The notes beneath the pieces are model-generated. The model was not told the DNA's origin. It made no database searches and saw only the letters and a list, made by a program, of their open reading frames with translations. Positions 55,965-64,000 of a stretch of DNA of 64,000 nucleotides are shown piece after piece. The stretch lies in assembly GCA_002099365.1 (NCBI GenBank), contig MSED01000004.1, forward strand, positions 558,001 through 622,000, in the 5' to 3' direction. The position numbers and the translations under genes were made by a program. Source of the stretch: Phialophora verrucosa (Eukaryota; Ascomycota; Eurotiomycetes; Chaetothyriales; Herpotrichiellaceae). The first letter of the stretch is position 1. Each line of letters opens with the position of its first letter.

Positions 55965-57814
55965 CTAATCGTCATCCACCCTGACCCGTTTCCTCCTCTC
56001 CTCTCGGTCCTCGCGATCTCGATCCTCCCCGGTCTCGAGGCCGTATCTTTTCTTCCCCTTCCCAGAACTTACATCCTCACCACCCCTCGCTCTGTCCCTC
56101 TCCTCGCCAATGAGACTATCAATCCCAAACGGATCGTCCTTGTCCTTCTCGAACTGGACCGGCCCGGCCTCCCGTTCCGCCACGTCCGCGCCCTTGAAGC
56201 CCTCCTTGGCGCGGCCCAATACTTCAAATCGATTGCTCTTAGTGATCTTGCCCATCTCCCCTGCCGCAGCGTCTTCGCCGTATTCTTCGTCATCACCACC
56301 ACCCGCACTGGGCCGATAAATCGAATTGATCGCATCGTGCGCCGCGAAAAGCGGTTTGTCGTACGCTTGATCCTCGTTGAACCCACTGTCAAACCCGCTA
56401 GTCTGGTTGAACAGCCGTGAATCATACATCGTCTCCTTGTTTTGTGTCGGCTTCGCCAGCCCCAGGGCCACCTTCTCTGATATATCGCGGTTCTGCTCGC
56501 GCGCCAGCATTTGCATGCGTTTTTCCGTCCCCATGCGCGATTGCCGGAGTTGGCGCTCATTTTCGGCGCGGCGTTCCCGGCGGGCGCGTTCCCTTTCTCG
56601 CGCGGACTCGTCGTCGGAAGCGCTTCGAGAACCATCAGAGGAGTCGGAATATGACCTCGATCTTGACCGCGATCTCGACCGGCGTGACGTTCCCGACTCG
56701 TTGTTGCGTTGCCGGTCCTCCCTTGCCTTCCGTGCCATCTCGCGGAGATGATCCTCCTTGGCGAGTTTCTCCTTCTCGGCGAGTTTCTGCTGCATCTGAG
56801 CCCGTAGACGGACTTCCTCTCTCGCATGGCGATCGGCAGTAAAGAGCGCTTCTGCAAACTGTGCGAACTTGTCGTTGATCGTCACGTCTTGAAGACCTCT
56901 CCCGTCTGCTGCCAATCTCTTGTCCAGCGGAACGGTGTAGCCCTTGGGGTTCTTCCAGTTGCTTATGGGCGGGGGGATTTTCCAGGCTTCTTGGTCTTCG
57001 GCTGTCAACTTGCGGGGCGGGGAGTGCATGACGGGCGGAGGCGGCGAAGGGGGACCGCGAGGGATCTTCTTATGCTTGAATTTCGGCGGTTCCATGGGAT
57101 CTTCTTGCCTCTTGACGATTTTGAAGATGCGGTCGTTCTTCTTTGACGTGTCACCCATCTGGTTGGCGGGCGTGTAGCGCACGTAGGTGGGCTCTTCTCT
57201 GCTGACGCCCTTTACATTTTTGGGCCGCTGGGCCGCTACCGCGCCGGAGACGAGTTTTTCCAGTGCTTGTTTCGTCCGTTCGGCTGTTGCCTGTGCTTCT
57301 TCTTGAGTTGGGCGGTCGAGGTTTATGTCTCCAGCATCGGCGCGCTGCCGTAACGGGATCAGATCCTTGAAACTCGAATGGATGATTCGACTCTCGCTGT
57401 GCCCTTGCCGTGCTATGGCGTCGTACTTCACTTTGCCCTCCGCATCGACTTGGATCGCCAGAGCGTTTGAGGTTGAGCGTGCTCCTTTCCGACCCATGTC
57501 GAACGGGTACTGTGCGACAGGGATTTCGGGGAAGGCACCGCCGTCGCCGAAGTCCTCGGCCGAGCGAGGTCGCCATCCTGATCGTTGGCCGTAGGGAGGG
57601 GGTCCAGAGCGCTGTAAGATAGAAGAGAGAGGTTAGTATGTACGCAAAAGAGAGGGGCGAGCTGAGGGTTGCGCACCTTCAAGACGATCTGTGACTCGTC
57701 AATGACGCCCGGTCCGACGATCCGAGGTCCTTTCGGTTGCGCGTGAAGCGGAACATCTTCATGTTCGCCAGTGTATTTCGGCTTCGGCAAGGATGCGAAT
57801 AATCCTGTCGCCAT
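55965..57814 (-). CDS. PRP45: SNW/SKIP splicing factor (Prp45)
   Basis: Exons 57814-57677 and 57611-55965 give 594 aa. Exon 1 is MATGLFASLPKPKYTGEHED and on; the splice joins it to RSGPPPYGQRSGWRPRSAED, FGDGGAFPEIPVAQYP and DMGRKG, the conserved SNW N-terminus. The SNW core follows, including EEPTYVRYTP, IPPPISNWKNPKGYTVPLDKR and GLQDVTINDKFAQFAEAL. After it come a charged Arg/Glu coiled coil, an RS-like SRSRSRSRSYSDSSDGS tract and a C-terminal DSRLFNQTSGFDSGFNEDQ motif. Prp45/SKIP is part of the Prp19-related activation machinery of the spliceosome. It shares a 209-bp divergent promoter with COX17. Confidence 0.93.
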
Positions 57815-58023
57815 GGTGGAAAGATGTCGGTTGGACAGGTAGAACAGGCAGAGAAGCGGGAGGTGGGAAGACGAAGCAAATTCGATATCGCAGGTACGGT
57901 GAAGTATGCGGCATCCAAATGACATTGACGCAACCGACTCCAAGTTCCATTAATTCCTCATCTCCAACTGATTGATTTCTCATCCTGGCATCTGGAGACT
58001 CTGCTTCACGACAAGCTATCAAG
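57815..58023. promoter_or_regulatory. Compact divergent promoter PRP45/COX17
   Basis: Only 209 bp separate the two outward-facing ATGs, so both leaders and promoters must lie here. No TATA box is visible. Confidence 0.5.
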
Positions 58024-58448
58024 ATGGGTTGGTTCAGTTCTTCGTCGCCAACTCCGGCACAGCCTGCTGCCAGTATGTACCCACGTCTCCAATGCGTCAC
58101 CAGGGTTGGGGAAGACGAGCTAATACCTACACTCTCAAGTCACTCAGCCCTTAACGCCGAATAACCTCGCAGCGGACCTAAAACCAGAGACGACGGAGAA
58201 AGTGAAGGTATGCCGGCCTGACTACAGGGACCAGGATTGAATGAGTTCTGCCTGGTCCATTCCCTGTGAGCCTGGGTTTCACTATGATTCTGACACCGCG
58301 TGAATAGCCCTGCTGCGTCTGCAAAGACGAAAAATCCCGGCGTGACGAGTGCATGCTCTTCTCACGATCCGATGACCCCCAAGAAGATTGCAAGAGCTTG
58401 GTCTCGCAGTATAAGGACTGTATGGCAGGGTATGGTTTTAAGATCTGA
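58024..58448 (+). CDS. COX17: Mitochondrial copper chaperone Cox17
   Basis: Three small exons, 58024-58072, 58140-58207 and 58308-58448, give 85 aa. The last exon reads PCCVCKDEKSRRDECMLFS, then DCKSLVSQYKDCMAGYGF, with the CCxC copper-binding motif and twin CX9C motifs of Cox17. The gene is short and split, so simple open-frame searches miss it. Cox17 hands Cu(I) to Sco1 and Cox11 in the intermembrane space for cytochrome c oxidase assembly; it enters by the Mia40 pathway, so no presequence is expected and none is seen. The N-terminal 35 residues are Ser/Pro/Thr-rich and variable in the family. Joins keep frame throughout. Confidence 0.92.
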
Positions 58449-58843
58449 ATGAATGCATCAAACCTCGGAGGACGGTCGAACGTCTAGATGAAGGCATTGA
58501 ACCATGTACAGGCATGTTGGCGTTGCATTGCTGGGCAGAGCACGAATCGTGGATTCTCTAGAATATACAGAACGGGTGGTGGCAACACAGTTCGAGCACC
58601 GGCAGCATGGGTTATACGCATCGGCTGGATGTTTCATTAGAGCTGGAAATGCAATCCCTTGGGGTATCATTATCGTTGCACCTCTTATGTATAGGCGTTG
58701 GTATAGATCTCTGCTCCTGCGGAAACCCGATAGCTCCATCTCGCACTGGGCGTATCCGTACAATTCATCCGTGGTAAGTCATGTGGCCGTGCTGCACATC
58801 TTGGACGGAACGGCACAGGCATGTCTTTCTTCCTCAATCCCAT
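58449..58843. other. Convergent intergenic spacer
   Basis: 395 bp between the COX17 and SEC10 stops. Nothing recognised. Confidence 0.55.
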
Positions 58844-61495
58844 TCATAGACTCGCGAGCAGGCTCTGCATCCCTACCTCCATGTAATCATCCCGCCTAAG
58901 CAGGTAAGGCCGTAAATTCTCCTTGCCCAGATTCCCCAACACGGGCCCGCGTATTCTCTCCTTCAGCGCATCAGGATGCAACACAAACACGCTCGCCAGC
59001 TCGGACAAGACCTCCAGACTCGCCTTGAACGCTTTCCCCGAGCCGCTTGGACCGTCCCCTGCTATATCAAGTGCAGTACCATCCTCAGACGTGGAATCCA
59101 ACTCCCAACTCCGCAGAAGCTGGACGTACCGACTCATATCCCTCGCCAGCATCACTCCGCCGATGCGATTGACTTGGTACTTGGCGAAATGTGCCAACAG
59201 CTGCGAGCGGACTCCGACGGCGCATTCCGTGAGCAGGACGCTTAGATTCGTGCCGTCGAAGCTCTGCGTCGCCAAGTCGTGGAAGGCGCTCAGAAACCTG
59301 CACACGTCGCCGCACGTGCTTGTCTGCGGCTGTTCAAGGGATGTGGCTTCGGCGTCGGCCCTGGGTCGGAAGTCTGCTCGGTTCTGATTCGAGAGGAGGC
59401 GGGACGTCCAGTTCAGCACCGCGTCGATGGTCGATTGTTCGATATTGTTGATTTGCTCTTCAATGCGCGTGATGGCCGTGCGGGTGGCTTTCTCCATTTC
59501 GCGACGGGCGGTGAGGCTGGAATTGGCGAGCGGGATGAGGAGCGTGTTTATGCAGCTTTGCACGAGGTGTGTGATGTGGACGGCCGTTCTGAGGTTGGCG
59601 AGATACGACAGGTCTGGTTCCCTCCTCGCGGACTCAAAGCTGCTGGCCGACTCCGCGGACGCATCAAGCGATACCTCGACATAGTGTTCGAGAAGATTCT
59701 TCAGAATCAGGTTCAGTAGTGCCGCGACGTCCTTGGGTGTCTCGCTTCCTCCTCCCAGCTCCAACCCGCGCCTCACGCCTTCGGCCAACCACTTCATCAT
59801 CCTCTTTGCGAATTGCACGTGGAGTCTTCCGTCCTCTTCGTCGATTTCCACCACGTCGGTTGCGGAGGACCTGTCATCGGCGTTCTTAAGGCCGGCGACA
59901 CTCAGGAGGATGCGCTTCTGTGTAGAAGACATTTTCTCCAAGTCCAAGGATTTCACGTACGCGTCGGTGGCCTCTCTAGCACTCGCTAACAACTCCTGTC
60001 CGCGGTTACGGATTGCCGCGAGATATGTTTTCGGTTCCTTTTGGCGGCGACTGTGGAAGAGTTCGAACTTGAACAGTAACGACTTGTACAGTTCCTGCAG
60101 GTTGTGCTTTTCCTTGTCGATGTATGCAGAGCCGCCGAAGTATGGCGTGAAAAGCTCGTCGAGCTGTTGGTCAAGAAGCTGAGATGTCTGGGAGGTCACC
60201 GAGTCGGGGTGTTCCGTCAAGCCATGCGCTTTGAGGTCATCGACCAGGAGTGAAATGTAACTTCTTGCGGCTTGTAAGGAGCGTAGATAGGCGAGCGTGG
60301 ATTCTGACTCTGCTTTCTCGAGCACGAGTTCCAGGCGTTGTTGGATGGATTGTTGAAACACCCTCTGCACGAACTTTCCGAGGACTTGTTCCGGGTAGGG
60401 GAATGCTCGTTTGATGATGGCCGACTCCTCCTGCACCACGACCTTGACCTCGTCGATCAGGCTCTGCAACCCCGGTTCAACCCCTGGTACCTCAGCGTCT
60501 GGGTCCGATAGACGAATCCACGTCTCCTGATCACCCCCGATCTCCTCGGTCACCAAATTGCTTCGATCAATGAAAAATTGATGCTGATTCACAAACGCCG
60601 CTTGGACACTCGCTCCGCCATTGAAGTCCTGCAGCACGATGGCGCAGTTCTTCATCTCTTCAAAGTTCTGGCGCCGGTAGAAGTCGTCGAACAGTTTGAG
60701 CATGTCATTTTCAAGCGTCTCGATGAATTTCTCGATGACCTCGCGGGTGTTGAAGTTTCGCTGGTGCGCGCCGGTGACGCCGTTGGTGACGCCGACCTGC
60801 CTCGCGGTGGCAGCTACGCCGTTGGTCTGTCCGCCGTGGGATTTGGGATCGAGGCGTTGGCTTATTCGTAGCAGTTGGCGCGCGATGTTAGCTGAGCGAA
60901 TCTTTCCTTCGCCTGTGCCGGATCGACGCAGGTTCTCGAGCAGTGTGACCTCGCCGCGATTGCTCACTTCATCCCAACATTCAATCAGAAAGTGGGCGTC
61001 GAGGGCTTTCCTCCTCTGGCGATCGAGTTCTTCGATCCTCCGGCCCGTCTCTACGGCGACGTTACCACCCCATTTCTCGCCGCGGTCGCTCTTCAGCGAT
61101 GTGTCCAGCTTTTGAAAACTCTCGATGGTAGAGTTGAGTTTGCGACCGAGCGTCTCAGTGTTGCCTGCATGCTGTGCCTCTGCCCTTCTCACCGCCGCCG
61201 ATAGTTCATTCTCTCTCTGCTCGAGTTCACTCGACAGTTCGTCGAGACGTCGCGAGGCTTGTTCGAATGCGCGGATGAGCGGTTTGGGATCGAAGGGAGC
61301 GTTTGTGGGCGGGCCGTGCGAGCGCCGAGCAGAGGATTGCGCGCTTTCAGTGAGGGACTCGACAAAGTCTTTGGCTATAAAATCCTTGCTGGAGAAATCG
61401 TCGAGGTTGAAGATGGGGCCTTTGGGGAAGACGGTGCGAGTCTGGGTGGGCGATCCCGCTCGCTGCGACGAGCTGTAGTACAATGACGAGTCCAT
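58844..61495 (-). CDS. SEC10: Exocyst subunit Sec10
   Basis: Intronless, 883 aa, start ATG 61495. The N-terminus has the Sec10 signature FNLDDFSSKDFIAKDFVESL followed by a long coiled coil (LDELSSELEQRENELSAAVRR). Helical-rod segments run throughout, and the C-terminus ends in the conserved LGKENLRPYLLRRDDY and GMQSLL. Sec10 links Sec15 on vesicles to the rest of the octameric exocyst that tethers secretory vesicles at growing tips. Length agrees with fungal Sec10 (about 800-900 aa). No signal or membrane segment. No oddity seen. Confidence 0.93.
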   Translation of the reverse strand: MDSSLYYSSSQRAGSPTQTRTVFPKGPIFNLDDFSSKDFIAKDFVESLTESAQSSARRSHGPPTNAPFDPKPLIRAFEQASRRLDELSSELEQRENELSAAVRRAEAQHAGNTETLGRKLNSTIESFQKLDTSLKSDRGEKWGGNVAVETGRRIEELDRQRRKALDAHFLIECWDEVSNRGEVTLLENLRRSGTGEGKIRSANIARQLLRISQRLDPKSHGGQTNGVAATARQVGVTNGVTGAHQRNFNTREVIEKFIETLENDMLKLFDDFYRRQNFEEMKNCAIVLQDFNGGASVQAAFVNQHQFFIDRSNLVTEEIGGDQETWIRLSDPDAEVPGVEPGLQSLIDEVKVVVQEESAIIKRAFPYPEQVLGKFVQRVFQQSIQQRLELVLEKAESESTLAYLRSLQAARSYISLLVDDLKAHGLTEHPDSVTSQTSQLLDQQLDELFTPYFGGSAYIDKEKHNLQELYKSLLFKFELFHSRRQKEPKTYLAAIRNRGQELLASAREATDAYVKSLDLEKMSSTQKRILLSVAGLKNADDRSSATDVVEIDEEDGRLHVQFAKRMMKWLAEGVRRGLELGGGSETPKDVAALLNLILKNLLEHYVEVSLDASAESASSFESARREPDLSYLANLRTAVHITHLVQSCINTLLIPLANSSLTARREMEKATRTAITRIEEQINNIEQSTIDAVLNWTSRLLSNQNRADFRPRADAEATSLEQPQTSTCGDVCRFLSAFHDLATQSFDGTNLSVLLTECAVGVRSQLLAHFAKYQVNRIGGVMLARDMSRYVQLLRSWELDSTSEDGTALDIAGDGPSGSGKAFKASLEVLSELASVFVLHPDALKERIRGPVLGNLGKENLRPYLLRRDDYMEVGMQSLLASL

Positions 61496-62102
61496 CTCTC
61501 TCGTCAGGCGCTGGCGGTCATATGTCCATCCTGACAGGTCGAGGGGTGTCTACGACATGCTGCTGAGACTCGAATCTTCAGATGTGAGACGCGAGGTCGA
61601 TGTTGCAGATGCTCCGCGATTACTCTCCTTGGAATTCTCCACTTCCTCTCCGTCTCCAAAGTTGCTCGATGGATTCAGGCCAAAGTGACCATGATGAAGG
61701 ATTGAATGTCGAACTTCAGCGTCGCTCGTGCACTCTAGCTATTTTCTCCTTTGTTACAGCAGATTCTACTTTTGGTCCCCATGGCGCCACGCTCGCGCAT
61801 GCACTCTAGCCAGACCCCTTTACTCAGGATATCCAAGACCTTTTGTCCACCTCCAACAGTTCTGTAACATGACACATTGCTCGTGGAACTCATCAACTCG
61901 CCTTCAATAGGCAGAGGCAGTCAAACACCATAGCTGAGATTCCCGTCTCCAAGACCAGAGGTCAAGGCACGGGGCTCTCTTCCAGCCGACCCTCGTCACC
62001 ACCAAAGCACAGCATCCAAGCGCGAATAACAACCACAGATAGCGAAAGACAGGTAGTATCCCACTAGAACTCGCCCAGCTCGGCTTTTTGTGTATCGTGT
62101 TG
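61496..62102. other. Intergenic, SEC10 promoter side
   Basis: About 600 bp between the SEC10 start and the OPI1 stop (both minus strand). Short frames only; a C/T-rich stretch at about 61620-61670 may be a core promoter element. Confidence 0.5.
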
Positions 62103-63594
62103 TTACATGGTCATCTTGATATCTCCATTCTCTTTTTCGCTTTCACGTGGCGCCAGGGTCTCGCTTCGCACCGTTTCGCTTCTTGGTCCTCCATCACGGC
62201 TCTCAATTTCCATTTTTCCACCGGCAAATTCTTGTTGCTGCTGCGGGTGTTGCTCGCCATCCCTTCTCCGCCCAAGCTTTTCGCACCATCCTTCGGCGCT
62301 GACTAAAGTATCGTTGACCACGCGGCTAACCTGAGTCATCATATCCAGTCCTTCCTGTGCCAGTACCATGACTCGCCTCCCGCTCCTAGCGGCCTCTGAT
62401 GCGTTGGTGTTCGCAGATCCACCCTCACCGCCTTCCATGTTCGCCAGGCTGAATCGTTGAGGTAGACTTGTGAGATGTCTGTGGACAAGATCTCGCGCGT
62501 TTTGAGGCAATGCGCCTCCAGCATAGTTGGACACAATCCCGACGACGTGCTTTAGAGTCTGCAAAACATCCGCCTTGAGGGCCGCAATGCGAGCGGACAG
62601 GGCTGCTTGCCTCCTCTCTTCCTGCGTTTGAGTCATGTTGGCCACGGACATGGTCGGTGGCTGTTCTCCAGGAGTAAGTCCTTCGTCCCATCTCTCGAGT
62701 AAATTCCTGAGGTTCTGAATAGCTTCACCCAGGTGGCCATTCGCCCATCGGAGCCAGCTCAAACAGTACTTCAGACTTCTGATTGATTCTTCGCTCATAG
62801 CAACACCCAAGCCGCTGGTTGACACGACAAGCTGTTGTCGCCAGCCTGGAGGGGGTTGACGGTCATCACGGCGGTGAAGGAGGACCTGTTGTTCACTGTA
62901 GGGCGGCGAGCGATCACCAGCATTGTAGGCGGGAAGAGTCTCGGAATAGGTCATCTCAGAACTCGATCGGCGCGCGCCGTCAGGGGCGATGTCTGTGTAG
63001 CCCTTTTCCACGTCTGAGTTCTTGTTTGGCGATCTCCCGTCACGCTTGGGCTGCAATGCCCAGCGTAGCCCGGCTTCAGCACCTGATATTCTGGCCACGG
63101 TTCCAGCAATGGGTAAGCCGAGATTTCTCTCCGTCCACTCTGCGCCGGGTATATATGACTGGGTGGTCTTGTACGCGGATAGGGAGCCATCGATCAGTGG
63201 TCTTGTCCACGGATATTGGCTTGTGAATAGTCGTAGCAGGGGTTCAGATTGATGGTCACTAAAACTGGTACGTGTTTGCACGAGCGTAGGGGCCTGCTGG
63301 TGGGACTGTCTAGGGGAATGGAATTCTAGAGCCACATGTCAGTCGTACATCCAAGCGCATTCGCTGGCGGCCCCTACTCTGAGACAGGTTGTTGAGCGTC
63401 TCTGCAGCTTCCATGTCTTCAATTGACATGCCAGAGAGGACACTAGCTGCTCTGGTGGATCGGTCGTCAGATCGCATCATGTCGATGTCGATGGATGCTG
63501 GTTTCTGCGAGTCGCCGGAGGAACGATGGGCGGAGAGCGGAGGAGAGAAGGGAGGAGGTAGTGCATAGGGCGGGTTTGGCGACTGAGAGTCCAT
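62103..63594 (-). CDS. OPI1: Opi1-like transcriptional repressor
   Basis: Exons 63594-63378 and 63325-62103 (intron GTAGGG...TAG) give 479 aa. The N-terminus is Pro/Ser-rich; MSIEDMEAAETLNNLSQ spans the region known in yeast Opi1 for Sin3 contact. The Opi1 domain follows: SQYPWTRPLIDGSLSAY, PGAEWTERNLGLPIAGTVAR and SIRSLKYCLSWLRWANGHL. A C-terminal helical part (LKADVLQTLKHVVGIVSNYAG) completes it. Opi1 represses phospholipid-synthesis genes and is retained at the ER by phosphatidic acid; Neurospora's homologue is a clock-controlled gene (ccg-8). No obvious Leu zipper is seen, so DNA contact is probably indirect. SIN3, its likely partner, is encoded 25 kb away. Confidence 0.9.
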
Positions 63595-64000
63595 GACAGG
63601 TGACGCGAGCGAGGTTAATGGAAATATTGGGCCAGCACTGAGCGGTAACGGGCAATGGATGAAGCGTGAATTCTGGTCTTTCCGCACGGAGAGGTACTCC
63701 TACATGGTCACCGAGTGTGAAGTATCGTGTAGTAAATGCGAAATGTCTCTGTCAAGTGATGTATAGGCATAGAGAAAGCGACAACAGCAGTAGCTATAAA
63801 ACTAGACCCTGAGCAGTGGTGTGCGTAGCGGCGGGCTCCTGTGAAAGTGAGAAGAGGTGATGATGAGGATCTGCGGTAAAGATTGATCACATGCTCCAAC
63901 TTGGAATTTCCAACAGCCGAACGAACTGCAACTCTCCTCACTTGCACTGCGCCCCTGATTGGCTGAATGAGCTGTTGAGGCCCTGAAATCGGGCGGCATC
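63595..64000. other. OPI1 promoter side, end of window
   Basis: 406 bp upstream of OPI1. No gene seen. Confidence 0.5.

Noticed and set aside
1..64000. CRISPR arrays, bacterial operons or prophage
   Set aside because: Split genes and spliceosomal signals show this is fungal nuclear DNA; no regularly spaced repeat-spacer array is present.

Overview
The window is nuclear DNA of a filamentous ascomycete (Pezizomycotina). The signs are short GT-AG introns (mostly 50-80 nt) with CTRAC-like branch sites, gene families confined to fungi (Ppo oxygenase, fungal-specific transcription-factor domains, NACHT-ankyrin protein with a DUF7708-like N-terminus, FCY-type purine-cytosine permease, OPI1) and kilobase-scale intergenic gaps. 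I could not fix the class or genus. All exon joins were inferred by eye from splice motifs and reading frame; none is transcript-supported.

Layout. 0-5.5 kb: a Ppo-type fatty-acid dioxygenase whose P450 domain lacks the heme-thiolate cysteine, then a small LEA-like repeat protein. 8.4-14.7 kb: a zinc-cluster-less transcription-factor-domain protein, a decayed HET-domain fragment and a NACHT-ankyrin protein, an accessory block with an allorecognition flavour. 16.2-24.3 kb: a purine-cytosine permease and an adenosine/adenine-deaminase-family enzyme read outward from a shared region containing several HGATAR motifs, followed by a Zn2Cys6 regulator with a tandem-repeat promoter and a 2-oxoglutarate dioxygenase. 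This looks like a small nucleobase or modified-purine utilisation cluster. 26.6-31.8 kb: an unknown Cys-rich protein and a secreted GH17 glucanase with a long Ser/Thr-rich region full of WxDW motifs. 33.5-39.8 kb: the SIN3 corepressor and a Gly-rich protein. 41.7-43.6 kb: an unknown gene with an apparent frame break. 44.1 kb: a tRNA-Ile gene. 44.7-51.3 kb: a MYND protein, the mitochondrial co-chaperone JAC1, a domesticated copia-type beta-barrel protein and an unknown gene. 52.5-63.6 kb: a second transcription-factor-domain protein and then a housekeeping block, PRP45/SKIP, COX17, SEC10 and OPI1.

The most unusual element is the tRNA-Ile(AAU) gene at 44095-44292. Removing the usual anticodon-loop intron alone does not give a tRNA. 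Removing two further segments of 49 and 50 nt gives a perfect 74-nt cloverleaf. Both extra segments have spliceosomal-type ends (GTAAGT...CAG and GTAAGC...TAG) and branch-site-like motifs. A tRNA gene apparently interrupted by two spliceosome-type introns plus a canonical tRNA intron is, to my knowledge, undescribed.
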